From: a virus
IMG/VR virus record: IMGVR_UViG_3300009008_000010
Span: 1-64,000 of that record
Direction: 5' to 3' (one strand)
DNA: 64,000 nucleotides
The position numbers were made by a program, and so were the translations under genes. Numbering within the stretch: position 1 is the stretch's first letter; the number at the start of each line of letters is the position of its first letter. The notes under the pieces are model-generated. The model was not told where the DNA came from. It saw only the letters and a program-made list of their open reading frames with translations, and did no database searches. Below are positions 1 through 8,179 of the stretch, piece by piece.

Positions 1-42
1 CCGACCCTTTTTTTTTGCACCTACAGAACGAAAGAATGAGAT

Positions 43-480
43 ATGGCTATTTTAAAAGGCTTTCCGCCTTCTGATAGAATTTCTACGGGTGGGCATCCAA
101 TAAATGACGTTCAAGTAGACATTAAAGAACGCACGTTCCAAACATTAAAGTTGGCGAATGAATTGTTTGAAGATTTGAGGGGTGGAATTAAGAAATGCAC
201 TGTAAGGGCAGGAAAAAGAGATGTGTCATTAGGCCCGTTAATTTTTGAGTCTACTGATCCTGTTGATGATGATAGTGTGTTTCTTTTCCAAGAGGTCAAT
301 ATAACAGAAGTAAGATATACTACTTTGAAATACTTGAGCGATGAAGTTGCCCAAATGGACGGCGCTGCTGATGCAGTGGAACTTTTGGGATCGCTAAGAA
401 ACTTTTATCCAGACCTTGATTTAAACGATGAAATAACGATAATAATATTTAACGAGGTAAAAGACTATGGCAAGACGTAA
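43..480 (+). CDS. Hypothetical protein upstream of the recombinase
   Basis: This is a 145-residue protein that I do not recognise. It is soluble-looking, mixed alpha/beta in composition, and has no signal peptide or membrane segment. A purine-rich stretch (GAAAGAATGAGAT) precedes the ATG. Its last 14 bases overlap the start of the RecA-like gene in another frame, so the two are probably translated together. A role linked to recombination is only inferred from that coupling. Confidence 0.75.
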   Translation: MAILKGFPPSDRISTGGHPINDVQVDIKERTFQTLKLANELFEDLRGGIKKCTVRAGKRDVSLGPLIFESTDPVDDDSVFLFQEVNITEVRYTTLKYLSDEVAQMDGAADAVELLGSLRNFYPDLDLNDEITIIIFNEVKDYGKT

Positions 481-1687
481 AAAAGAACCGGCAGAGGATT
501 TTGTTGATCTGTCGGATATGGGTGGAGTCGCTTTAGATGAGATTCGCCCCAAATATTTTGTAGATACTGGCAATTTAGCCATTAATTATATTTGTAGTGG
601 GAGGTTTATAGGTGGCGGGCTTCCTGGTGGCAAGATTACTGAAATTTTCGGTCCACCTGCGGGTTCTAAATCTTTATTAGCAACTTGTGCCTTGCATGGC
701 TGTCAGCAGATGAATGGGTTTGCTGTTTTGTTGGATTTAGAGCGTGCCGTGAATAGAGATTTCGCAGTAGCAGCAGCTAGAATTAATCCTAAACGATTGA
801 TAGTTTTCGAGCCAGACACAATTGAAGAAACGTTTTCAAAGATTGTAAATGTGACCAAGCGTGTCAGAGAGAAGATGGGACCAGATATTCCTATTGTGTT
901 TATGTATGACTCCTTGACTGCTGTTCCTTGCGAGCGTGAGTTAAGAGAAAATGATTTGCCTGACCTAGCATCTTCCGACATTACAGATGCTCAGTGGAAG
1001 AAAATTGTTGGTGCTAAGGAGCAACCTGGAGAAAGAGCCAAGGCTATCAATAAAGGCTTGCGTAAGGTCAATGGGTTCTTATCTAAGCAGAATGCAACTT
1101 TAGTTGTAATTAATCAGGTCCGAGAGAAGATTGGGGTGATGTTTGGCAGTCCTGAAACCACTCCTGGTGGTAAGTCTCTTGAGTTTTATTCATCGTGCCG
1201 TCTGAGAGTTGCACCGCAGAAGCAGATGGTTAAGAAATTAACTGAAAAACACCAAATACCGATTGGTGTTAATGTTCAATTAAAGAACAAAAAGAACAGA
1301 TCGTTTGCGCCTCATTGGGAAACTGATAATATTCAATTGTATTTTGAAAGTGGCATCAATCCTTTGGGAGGTTTGCTTGGTGTGCTTATTAAAGCAGAGC
1401 GAATCAAAGCTGTGAAGGCGGGGTATTACCAAGTATTGGAGCCTTATGCTGGCGGCAAAGAGATTAAATTTCAAAGCAGCCAAGAGAGAAACGATGTGCC
1501 AGTAGACTTATTGTTTGACTGTCCTGCTGTAATTGATGCTAAGAGCAAGAAGGAAGTCGAAGATTACCTCAAAGCCTTTGGTTCTGCAATTGATCTTTCT
1601 CATGTTGATGGCATTACGGAAGAAGAAATTGAAGACGAGAATAAAGACATTATGGCTGTTATAAATGGTAGCGCAGAAGAAGAATAG
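467..1687 (+). CDS. RecA/UvsX-like DNA recombinase
   Basis: A 406-residue strand-exchange ATPase of the RecA superfamily, expected to form filaments on single-stranded DNA and drive homologous pairing during phage replication and repair. The RecA-like core begins near residue 48 with GGGLPGGKITEIFGP, followed by a P-loop at 62-69, a Walker B strand IPIVFMYDS at 141-149, and an L2-type segment NQVREKIGVMFGS with TTPGG at about 216-235. The P-loop reads GPPAGSKS, with Ser where Gly is usual (GxxxxGK[ST]). Length is slightly above bacterial RecA (about 350). The acidic C-terminal tail (many Glu/Asp) resembles the regulatory tail of RecA. It overlaps the upstream gene and ends before a terminator. 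Family assignment is strong; RecA versus UvsX subtype is not resolved. Confidence 0.93.
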   Translation: MARRKKEPAEDFVDLSDMGGVALDEIRPKYFVDTGNLAINYICSGRFIGGGLPGGKITEIFGPPAGSKSLLATCALHGCQQMNGFAVLLDLERAVNRDFAVAAARINPKRLIVFEPDTIEETFSKIVNVTKRVREKMGPDIPIVFMYDSLTAVPCERELRENDLPDLASSDITDAQWKKIVGAKEQPGERAKAINKGLRKVNGFLSKQNATLVVINQVREKIGVMFGSPETTPGGKSLEFYSSCRLRVAPQKQMVKKLTEKHQIPIGVNVQLKNKKNRSFAPHWETDNIQLYFESGINPLGGLLGVLIKAERIKAVKAGYYQVLEPYAGGKEIKFQSSQERNDVPVDLLFDCPAVIDAKSKKEVEDYLKAFGSAIDLSHVDGITEEEIEDENKDIMAVINGSAEEE

Positions 1688-1734
1688 AGAGTTGGTCGTT
1701 ATCTTACCTCCAATTGATCAAACATCAACTCTGG

Positions 1735-1764
1735 CCCCGTTCATATTTTGAGCGGGGTTTTTTA
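1735..1764 (+). terminator. Rho-independent terminator after the recombinase
   Basis: The arms CCCCG and CGGGG enclose a 13-base loop with a further TCA/TGA pairing, followed by a run of six T. It lies 47 bases after the recombinase stop codon and abuts the end of the convergent M28 peptidase gene. Confidence 0.8.
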
Positions 1765-2724
1765 TTCTCTGTCCATCATCCATAGGATTTCAGCAGCGTA
1801 TCTTACGATTTGCTGCATATCTCTGTAATTAATTTTTTCTGGGGTGTCAGTGGTTTGGTGGTAGTTCCTGTGTGTTCCGGTAAAGAGCCATACTATTTTT
1901 ACCCCTTTATCACGAAAGCTCTTGTTGTCTGAAACCCCAGACCCTTGCCATGTGATGTCTCTGTAGGGGTATTTGTGTTCTAATTTAGATATTATATGTT
2001 CAACAACTGGTTCTCCTTGGCTTACACGAGCATCAGGCCCCATTGATTTACCGTGGTAGCCAATCATATCCAGGTTTATCATGTAGTTATGTTTTCTAAT
2101 ATCTGGGTTGCTAATAGGGAATGTTGGGTTATTACAGTAGTATCGACTCCCATAAAGCCCATATTCTTCGGCATCATAGAGTTGAAACACTATGGTTCTT
2201 CGGGGGTGGAGTGGGGTGTTTTTTAGCATTCCAAATGCTTCAGCCACTTCCAACACTCCAACGCTCCCAGAGCCGTTATCGTCAGCACCAGGACAATTTC
2301 TTACTGTGTCAAAGTGAGCGCCTATGACCAGTATTTCATTTGGTAATTCTTTCCCCTCAATCCAAGCAAATAAATTTGTAGCATTTCCTCTCCTGTAGGG
2401 AAATTGTTGCCTCATTACTTGAAGTCCTGCTTCTCTGAACCTCGCTTCAGCATAATCCATGTGTTTATGGTATTCATTGCTGAGGGCATATCTGTGCGTC
2501 TTAGCAATTGCATAAAGCATCTCCTTTAATTCCGCCTCTGTAATTGATTCTACAGCTTGGTCAAAGGTTAAATGACCTGGAGGAAGACCTGGAGGTTGTG
2601 GTTGAGATGGATATTGAGGCGGTTGATATGGGTATGGTGTTGGCGTATCAACCGGAGGAACAAGGGAAAAGAATATTAGCCCTAAAATAAGAGCCAGTGC
2701 TACTATTACGGGTTCTTTTTGCAT
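1762..2724 (-). CDS. Membrane-anchored M28-family metallopeptidase
   Basis: A zinc aminopeptidase-like enzyme of family M28. From the chosen start the protein has a hydrophobic N-terminal segment (residues 5-23), a Pro/Gln/Tyr-rich tether (about 23-50) and a catalytic domain. Metal and catalytic residues are visible in GAHFDTV (His137), GADDNGSG (Asp149), YDAEEYG (Glu186/187), INLDMIG (Asp219) and a late His in THRNYHQTTDT. The domain order implies an inner-membrane anchor with the enzyme outside the cytoplasm. I chose the ATG at 2724 because AAGGA lies 7 bases upstream and the membrane segment then starts at residue 5; an upstream ATG at 2772 overlaps the preceding gene as ATGA but has no ribosome site. 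M28 enzymes are unusual in phages. Substrate unknown. Confidence 0.88.
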   Translation of the reverse strand: MQKEPVIVALALILGLIFFSLVPPVDTPTPYPYQPPQYPSQPQPPGLPPGHLTFDQAVESITEAELKEMLYAIAKTHRYALSNEYHKHMDYAEARFREAGLQVMRQQFPYRRGNATNLFAWIEGKELPNEILVIGAHFDTVRNCPGADDNGSGSVGVLEVAEAFGMLKNTPLHPRRTIVFQLYDAEEYGLYGSRYYCNNPTFPISNPDIRKHNYMINLDMIGYHGKSMGPDARVSQGEPVVEHIISKLEHKYPYRDITWQGSGVSDNKSFRDKGVKIVWLFTGTHRNYHQTTDTPEKINYRDMQQIVRYAAEILWMMDRE

Positions 2725-2765
2725 TTTACAGTCCTTTATATCTGGAGATATATAGGGACTGTAAA
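2725..2765. repeat. Perfect-arm inverted repeat covering the M28 ribosome site
   Basis: The 10-base arms TTTACAGTCC (2725-2734) and GGACTGTAAA (2756-2765) are exact inverted copies, and the interior contains TATATCT/AGATATA, giving a nearly continuous hairpin. On the minus strand the right arm contains the AAGGA ribosome site of the M28 gene, whose ATG follows directly. It has no T run, so a terminator is unlikely; an operator or a translation-control hairpin is more plausible. Confidence 0.7.
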
Positions 2766-2768
2766 GGT

Positions 2769-3251
2769 TCATTTAATGGTGTAGACGCCTCGTTTTTTGC
2801 GAACTATTTCGTAGCCATCTTGTTCCATTTCTTCTTTTGCTCTTCTGATATGGTTGCTGATTGTGGGTTTGCTCAGGTTGTATTTGTGAAATTTCTTTTC
2901 TACCTGGGCGAACGTCACGGAGCCATTGGTTAAGAGTTGGGTAACAATGAAGGTTTTAATTTGCGAGGCAAGGGCCAAGATATTTTTTCTTTTGTTGGGT
3001 GCTTGCGGGGCAATGTTTTTGAATTCCGCTATTTTGATGCGGACTAATTCATAGTTTGTTTGATCGGCGTAGGATGCATCGCAGAATGCTGTGGGCAACT
3101 CTTCCAGGGTCAGCACTTTGTTATCATCATCTATTTTCACCACGGATATTTCTGCCCCGAACACTTTTGAGAACTCTATCAATTGTGGCAGGTGTTCTTC
3201 GTGAGTGAAGAATTGTCGCTGGTCTTTGGTTTTAATCATCAAGCATTTCAT
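2769..3251 (-). CDS. Winged-helix-like DNA-binding protein
   Basis: A 160-residue protein. The C-terminal half has the pattern of a winged helix: a helical stretch (LASQIKTFIVTQLLTNGSV), a recognition-helix-like segment KPTISNHIRRAKEEME and a basic wing IVRKKRGVYTIK. The N-terminal half is not recognised. The start at 3251 has AGGGAG 9 bases upstream; a longer open frame reaching 3329 has no ribosome site. It lies directly upstream of the M28 gene, with the inverted repeat between them, so it could regulate that gene. That role is inference. Confidence 0.7.
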   Translation of the reverse strand: MKCLMIKTKDQRQFFTHEEHLPQLIEFSKVFGAEISVVKIDDDNKVLTLEELPTAFCDASYADQTNYELVRIKIAEFKNIAPQAPNKRKNILALASQIKTFIVTQLLTNGSVTFAQVEKKFHKYNLSKPTISNHIRRAKEEMEQDGYEIVRKKRGVYTIK

Positions 3252-3350
3252 ATAATAACTCCCTAAGAGTATTTTAATTATAAAGGAGGTTTTGTCAATA
3301 GGAAAGGAAGGAATCTGAGAGAATGGCATTATTATTTGATATATATAAGC

Positions 3351-3806
3351 ATGGCAGACAAATTTGATGATAACATGATGGACAGAATAAGGTGTTGGGC
3401 TGACAGGCTGATCCCTTTCAGCTACCCATTTGTTGCACCAGAGGAAGAAGACGCTATCAATATCTTAAAATTTAGAGAGGTAACGGTAGACGGTTATCAT
3501 TTAATTTTGCACTTCAACAGGCATGATTACAAAGATCATTATCTCGAAACTTTCCAAATCATAGGGAAAGACACGCCTTTTTTGCCATTCTGCTTGACCT
3601 GCAAGCTGGCCCAGAAGATGTTGGGCGACCGATACCTGTCATTAGTTGAGGTATTGAAGAACAATCGTAAGATTTATTGTTGGACTGTTGTAACTGACAG
3701 AGACGGATATGCTGTCTCCAGTCCCTATAAAAATCAAGGAGAATCTTGTAATTACGAGGGATGGGAGTATAATTACGTCTATCCTAATAGTGTCAACTTT
3801 TATTAA
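3351..3806 (+). CDS. Hypothetical protein
   Basis: A 151-residue protein that I do not recognise, rich in aromatic residues and Cys, with no membrane segment. The ATG at 3351 is preceded by the AT-rich stretch GATATATATAAGC and no clear ribosome site; an in-frame TTG at 3336 is the alternative start. It is divergent from the winged-helix gene, so the 100 bases between them should hold promoters for both directions. Confidence 0.65.
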   Translation: MADKFDDNMMDRIRCWADRLIPFSYPFVAPEEEDAINILKFREVTVDGYHLILHFNRHDYKDHYLETFQIIGKDTPFLPFCLTCKLAQKMLGDRYLSLVEVLKNNRKIYCWTVVTDRDGYAVSSPYKNQGESCNYEGWEYNYVYPNSVNFY

Positions 3807-3888
3807 CGAAAACGATTTTTCATAATAGTAAATTTTGCTTCGTATTAAAGGTAAATACTGTATCGTTCCCATTTAGGAGGATTCAGAA

Positions 3889-4179
3889 ATGACACGGAAA
3901 GATAAGATACAATACCTTTTAATCTCCTACCTTTTGAAACACGGAAGCATCAAATTACAGCTACCGGACGGCGTTGACTTAGAAATCGGCATTACAGAGG
4001 AGGGCTTCAGTGGGAAGAAATTTAAAAAGCAAGACTATTGCTGGGTCATCACACGACGAGAAGATCGTGAAGTTGAGCTAGATTCATATAATTTAGGATT
4101 GAATTTCCTTGACGAAGACAGTATAATACTTATTGACGAAGACAACGTTGAGGAAACCATCAACGTTAGCGTTTTTTAA
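3889..4179 (+). CDS. Hypothetical acidic protein
   Basis: A 96-residue acidic protein of unknown function, with a strong AGGAGG ribosome site 8 bases before the ATG. Its 3' end overlaps the convergent gene at 4166 by 14 bases. The C-terminal third is very rich in Asp, Glu, Ile and Val. The 80 bases upstream are AT-rich and include TTGCTT at 3834, a possible -35, but a convincing -10 was not found. Confidence 0.65.
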   Translation: MTRKDKIQYLLISYLLKHGSIKLQLPDGVDLEIGITEEGFSGKKFKKQDYCWVITRREDREVELDSYNLGLNFLDEDSIILIDEDNVEETINVSVF

Positions 4180-4498
4180 GCATTTGTCCGACTATACGAA
4201 CTGGTATTAAATCACCTTCAAAATTCAGGTGGGTTTCTAAAGTACCGATTGCAAAACCATTGTCCTTTGGTACTGTGAAATCCAGCCAGAGGAGGAATCC
4301 ATTGTCGAGTAGTGTAAAGCGGGTGACGGTAATCTCCACACCCTTCTGTGGAAGAGTTTCTTCTTCATATACTGGAAACTCATCGTGATCCCTTACGTTG
4401 ACCATAACGAACGCCATGATTTTCTTGAAGTCAAGGAATTCCGCCCATTTTGACGTGAGCAGGCGTTCCAACTTATCTTTATCAATCACGTTTTGCAT
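4166..4498 (-). CDS. Hypothetical protein
   Basis: A 110-residue protein with alternating beta-like segments (VEITVTRFTLLDNGFLLWLD) and a basic C-terminus. No family is recognised. It is convergent with the gene at 3889 and divergent from the gene at 4513 with only 14 bases between start codons, so regulatory signals for one must lie within the other. Confidence 0.6.
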   Translation of the reverse strand: MQNVIDKDKLERLLTSKWAEFLDFKKIMAFVMVNVRDHDEFPVYEEETLPQKGVEITVTRFTLLDNGFLLWLDFTVPKDNGFAIGTLETHLNFEGDLIPVRIVGQMLKKR

Positions 4499-4512
4499 GT
4501 GAGGTACTTAAA

Positions 4513-4767
4513 ATGAAAAAGGCTGAAGTATTAGTAAAAGAGTATGTTGGTAGATTAACTGATGAGAACGTGTTTTTCTTACATTCACGTATAACACAGA
4601 GATATGCCACCGATTTATCTGAAGCGTTGGAGTTTGTTTCTAAGGCAAACGACGTAGACAAGTGGCTATGTTCCGCTTCCTCAGCCCACGAATTTTATTC
4701 AATGTTAGACAAATTAGAAGAGCAATTGCAGAAAGAGGTTGCTAAACGAGAGAAGACTAGGGTATAA
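4513..4767 (+). CDS. Hypothetical small helical protein
   Basis: An 84-residue, largely alpha-helical protein with a charged C-terminal helix (LDKLEEQLQKEVAKREKTR). No family is recognised. It is followed by a strong terminator 25 bases downstream, so it is the last gene of its transcript. Confidence 0.65.
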   Translation: MKKAEVLVKEYVGRLTDENVFFLHSRITQRYATDLSEALEFVSKANDVDKWLCSASSAHEFYSMLDKLEEQLQKEVAKREKTRV

Positions 4768-4791
4768 TCATACCATTAATTTCATAAACCG

Positions 4792-4827
4792 CCTCCCCGC
4801 ACGCGGGCGGGCGGGGAGGTTTTTTTA
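4792..4827 (+). terminator. Strong Rho-independent terminator
   Basis: The arms CCTCCCCGC (4792-4800) and GCGGGGAGG (4811-4819) form a perfect 9-bp stem with a 10-base loop followed by seven T. Confidence 0.92.
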
Positions 4828-4862
4828 TAGAGACTGTGAGTTGATTTGGAGCAATATAAGTA

Positions 4863-5030
4863 ATGACTCTAAAAGAAGCGTTTATTAAAGGTTTTACGCC
4901 CCTTTATAAGGGGTGGTTTGGACAAAAAGAAGAACCCACTCCTGAACAATTAGAACAAGCGTGGGTGGAATTTACTACGAAATATGATTATAGTTATTTG
5001 CGTGATCCATGTTTTCCGACTTTATGTTAG
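4863..5030 (+). CDS. Small ORF, possibly frameshifted near its 3' end
   Basis: A 55-codon frame begins MTLKEAFIKGFTPLYKGW and ends DPCFPTLC. Near the end, the overlapping frame from 5009 reads MFSDFMLEDAMKRDAERKGT and runs to a stop exactly before the helicase ATG at 5072. The second frame has more natural protein composition and would continue the first as ...RDPMFSDF after a one-base backward shift near 5008. Either these are one gene interrupted by a frameshift (real, programmed or an assembly error), or the tail is a coincidental frame. There is no homopolymer or classic slippery heptamer at the junction. Confidence 0.45.
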   Translation: MTLKEAFIKGFTPLYKGWFGQKEEPTPEQLEQAWVEFTTKYDYSYLRDPCFPTLC

Positions 5031-5071
5031 AGGATGCAATGAAAAGAGATGCAGAAAGAAAAGGAACATAG

Positions 5072-7090
5072 ATGCCCCCAATTCAAAAGCTAACTGACCA
5101 GAACGAATTAGCTAAATCCGATCAATTCCCACACGCCTCATTTCCCTTTGATGAATTCAATCCAGTTCAAAGTAGAGTGCTTGAGGTCTATGAGAATAAC
5201 GCCAATTTAATTATTGCAGCCGCTACATCGGCTGGTAAGACCGTTTGCGCAGAAATGCTGCTCAGTCACGAAGTTCGAGTTAGAGGCGGTAAGGGGATGT
5301 ATCTGGCCCCTTTAAAAGCCCTTTCTCAGGAGAAGATAGATGATTGGACGGATGAAAAACACCACTTCTCAGATTTAAATTTATCAATTTGCACGGGGGA
5401 TTATAGATTAACTGCTGCCAGAAAAAAGGAACTGGAAGAATCGAATCTTATCTTGATGACTTCGGAGATGTTAAATTCTCGGTGTCGCAATGATAAATCG
5501 GAGAAAAATCAATTTTTAAGAGAGATAGGAACAATTGTAGTTGATGAAAGCCACTTGCTGACAGTGCCAGGACGAGGCGATCATTTAGAGGCGGGGTTGA
5601 TGAAATTAACCATGATTAACCCTGATGTAAGAATTGTTTTTCTATCTGCTACCATGCCTAATGTTGATGAAATCAGCGAGTGGGTTTCTTACGCATTAAC
5701 AGGCCGGGATACTGCGCTTTTAAGTTCTACATATCGCCCCTGTCCTTTGACCGTGCATTACGAAGCATATTGGGATATGGGAGGCACTTATGAAGAAAAC
5801 GAGGCGCAGAAGGTCAATCAGGCTTTAGGATTAATTGAATCTTATCCTAACGACAAGTTTCTAATTTTTGCCCACACCAAGCGAACTGGGCACCTGATGA
5901 AGCGACACATTCAAGCATTAGGAGAAGAGTGTGAGTTTCACAATGCTGATTTAGAGAAGAAGAAGCGAGTAGAGCTTGAGCATAGATTCAGGAACGATCC
6001 TAAGTTTCGTTGTATTGTGGCTACTAGCACGTTGGCTTGGGGTTTAAATATGCCTGCTAGACGTGTGATTATTTTGGGAGTGCATAGAGGTTTAGAAGAT
6101 GTTGCTACCTACGATATTACTCAGATGGTAGGTCGTGCAGGGCGAGTGGGTTATGACCCTTGCGGGGATGCTTATATTTTATTGCCGCAATCGAAGTTTG
6201 ATCAATATAAAGACAAGTTGACGAAGCCACAAAAGATTAAATCACAGATGTTGGATGATGCTTTTGGGCACCACAAGATTCTAGCTTTCCATTTGGTCAG
6301 TGAGATTCATCATGGGAACATTAGCACGGTGCAGGATATTCACGAATGGTATGATCGCAGTTTGGCTCATTGGCAGGAGAATGAATTAGAAGAAAACATC
6401 ATTGAGAAGACTATTGAGTTGTTGAGGAAGTGTGGTGCTGTTTATGAAGATGAGGAAGGTGTTTTAAGTGCCACGTCGATTGGCAAGATTTCCAGTTTGT
6501 TTTATTACTCTCCTTTTGATGTGTCTGATTTGAAGAAGAATTTTCAGAAATTATTTGAAAATCACGATGAAAAGGATGATCATAGTTTAGCTATCGCTCT
6601 AGGCGATATAGATACAAATAGAATGGGCATTGTAAGTCGCCTAGAAAGGGAGAATATGGGGACATTTCTCTCTACTTCAATAAGGAGGTTTCCAAATGTT
6701 TATGAGCCGTCTATTAAAGCAGGCTATTGCTACCACCAGCTTCTCCACGGACGTTCAAATGCTATTTTTGCTGGCTACATGCGAGGTCTTCAGATGGATT
6801 TTCCTCGCTGCGTCGAAGTATTAAATGCCATAGACAGCATGAGTGCTAAGTGGGGCAAGAGAGAATGGATCAAGAGGCTTAATCTCAGAGTAAAATATGG
6901 GGTTAGAGGCGACTTGGTTTTCTTATGCGAGATTCCTAATGTTGGTAAAGTCAGGGCTGAAAAGCTCTGGAAGGTAGGATTACGCACAGTAGCCGATGTC
7001 GCCAATAACCCCGGTAAAGTTCAGGATGCCCTCAAGTTTAAATCTGAGCGTGTCACTAAGATTTGCGAGGACGCCTCTTCACTTCTTTGA
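5072..7090 (+). CDS. Ski2/Hel308-like superfamily 2 helicase
   Basis: A 672-residue ATP-dependent helicase. Motif I is AATSAGKT (50-57), motif II is DESH (158-161), motif III is LSATMP, and the second RecA domain carries TLAWGLNMPAR and the motif VI sequence QMVGRAGR. The C-terminal region has a helix-hairpin-helix element (IPNVGKVRAEKLWKVG, near residue 625) as in Hel308/Ski2 proteins. It probably unwinds or remodels branched DNA or RNA during replication. It is preceded by the short ORF at 4863 with the ATG directly after a stop codon, and its end overlaps the convergent Cys-rich gene by 35 bases. Replacement of DEAH by DESH is a tolerated variant. RNA versus DNA substrate cannot be told from sequence alone. 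Confidence 0.92.
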   Translation: MPPIQKLTDQNELAKSDQFPHASFPFDEFNPVQSRVLEVYENNANLIIAAATSAGKTVCAEMLLSHEVRVRGGKGMYLAPLKALSQEKIDDWTDEKHHFSDLNLSICTGDYRLTAARKKELEESNLILMTSEMLNSRCRNDKSEKNQFLREIGTIVVDESHLLTVPGRGDHLEAGLMKLTMINPDVRIVFLSATMPNVDEISEWVSYALTGRDTALLSSTYRPCPLTVHYEAYWDMGGTYEENEAQKVNQALGLIESYPNDKFLIFAHTKRTGHLMKRHIQALGEECEFHNADLEKKKRVELEHRFRNDPKFRCIVATSTLAWGLNMPARRVIILGVHRGLEDVATYDITQMVGRAGRVGYDPCGDAYILLPQSKFDQYKDKLTKPQKIKSQMLDDAFGHHKILAFHLVSEIHHGNISTVQDIHEWYDRSLAHWQENELEENIIEKTIELLRKCGAVYEDEEGVLSATSIGKISSLFYYSPFDVSDLKKNFQKLFENHDEKDDHSLAIALGDIDTNRMGIVSRLERENMGTFLSTSIRRFPNVYEPSIKAGYCYHQLLHGRSNAIFAGYMRGLQMDFPRCVEVLNAIDSMSAKWGKREWIKRLNLRVKYGVRGDLVFLCEIPNVGKVRAEKLWKVGLRTVADVANNPGKVQDALKFKSERVTKICEDASSLL

Positions 7091-7736
7091 GTTTTGGTGC
7101 AATTTTATTTCTATTCTTCTTTGGTTTCCTCATTACAAAGTATTCTCTGTGTTTGATACTTTTCAGTTTGTTAATTAATGATTTTTCATTGAGATAAAGT
7201 TTATTACCTACACGAACATAAATGGGTGCTTTTGATGCCATGAATGCTGACATACTAGCGGCAGGATCGCAATCGGGGAATTCCCCCATTGAACATCCTG
7301 TGTTGCAACATCCACAACCATCTCCTGTTGCTACCACACTGGCAGAAACACCCATCCCATGAGTAACTGCGATTGGAGGGGTGCTGCCATTTAATAGAAG
7401 CGTGTAAGGGCCACAACATGTGCCCCCACCACCTACAGAACCACCTACGGTTCCGTCGCCTCTGGCCGTGACGCTAGAGCCGCCACAAGAGTTTTTTTCA
7501 AAGCAACAGGATGCACTGAGACTTACGGTGACTTCTTCGCAAGCACAAGAACATACTGCTAGTGCGTGGACCTGTTCTTCCTCAAATTCTGGAACAGGAA
7601 AGTCTACTTCTAAAACGGGTTTTAATAGAGGGGCACCGCAGCAGGTTGGATCGGTAGCGCAGCCGCAATCGAAAGTCATTTCTGCTGAGTTACAACAACA
7701 ACAACATTTACAACAATCAGGATCTATGCAACCCAT
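7056..7736 (-). CDS. Extremely cysteine-rich protein with basic tail
   Basis: A 226-residue protein with about 25 Cys, clustered as CCKCCCCC near residue 8, then CGC, CC, CSCAC, CGCCNTGC and others. The middle is rich in Gly, Ser, Thr and Val, beta-like and virion-protein-like. The last 45 residues are strongly basic (RKPKKNRNK and KEVKRRPRKS). I do not recognise a family. The Cys clusters could bind metal or form cross-links in a virion part. It is convergent with the helicase, and a short hairpin (TTACCC...GGGGTAA) lies just upstream of its start. Confidence 0.7.
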   Translation of the reverse strand: MGCIDPDCCKCCCCCNSAEMTFDCGCATDPTCCGAPLLKPVLEVDFPVPEFEEEQVHALAVCSCACEEVTVSLSASCCFEKNSCGGSSVTARGDGTVGGSVGGGGTCCGPYTLLLNGSTPPIAVTHGMGVSASVVATGDGCGCCNTGCSMGEFPDCDPAASMSAFMASKAPIYVRVGNKLYLNEKSLINKLKSIKHREYFVMRKPKKNRNKIAPKLKEVKRRPRKS

Positions 7737-7766
7737 TTAGTTACCCTTTAAAGGGGTAAGAAGAGC

Positions 7767-8108
7767 TTAATCCCGAAAGAGACCACCGAATCCTTTATCT
7801 TTCAGATCGTCATCGGATTGGAAGAAGCCTTCCCATAACTTTAATTTTTCTGGAAACTGCATTTTTACAACGCCATCCTTCTCTGTTTTGTTTCCAGTAA
7901 GGGGGTCTTCTGTCCACCATCTCATTTCTTCGACTTCAATGCCTAATTCATCCATGTGGCATTGGTCTTGTGGAAAAACAGGCATGTTAAATTGCTCTTC
8001 ACCGATCATCACGCTTACTTTGCATTGACCTTTTGGATGGTCGTATAATCTGCAATTACCGCAAATCGGTTCAACTTTGCCTTTTCTTTTCTTGCTTTTC
8101 TTTCCCAT
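7767..8108 (-). CDS. Hypothetical protein with Cys-type metal-binding motif
   Basis: A 113-residue protein with a basic start (MGKKSKKRKGK), then CGNCRLYDHPKGQC and a further Cys about 20 residues later. This arrangement resembles small Cys-cluster proteins seen in phages, in which four Cys bind zinc or iron; that is inference. The rest is acidic and not recognised. It is divergent from the gene at 8180, whose promoter lies directly in front. Confidence 0.65.
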   Translation of the reverse strand: MGKKSKKRKGKVEPICGNCRLYDHPKGQCKVSVMIGEEQFNMPVFPQDQCHMDELGIEVEEMRWWTEDPLTGNKTEKDGVVKMQFPEKLKLWEGFFQSDDDLKDKGFGGLFRD

Positions 8109-8115
8109 AATTCTA

Positions 8116-8145
8116 TTGACTTTACCTCCTCTAAGTTAGTATATT
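8116..8145 (+). promoter_or_regulatory. Sigma70-like promoter
   Basis: TTGACT (8116-8121), an 18-base spacer and TATATT (8140-8145). The expected start near 8152 leaves a short leader before the ATG at 8180, which has an AAGGA ribosome site. It should drive the 8180-10483 gene run. Confidence 0.65.
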
Positions 8146-8179
8146 AATCAAAGTTTCAAATTAATTTAAGGATGAAATT

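Noticed and set aside
4739-4768. TTGCTA...TATAAT resembling a promoter
   Set aside because: The -10 is formed by the end and stop of a gene (GTA TAA) and would point into a terminator 25 bases away.
7741-7760. TTACCC...GGGGTAA palindrome as terminator
   Set aside because: It is short, has no T run on either strand and lies between a gene start and a gene end; it might be an operator, but there is too little to call it.
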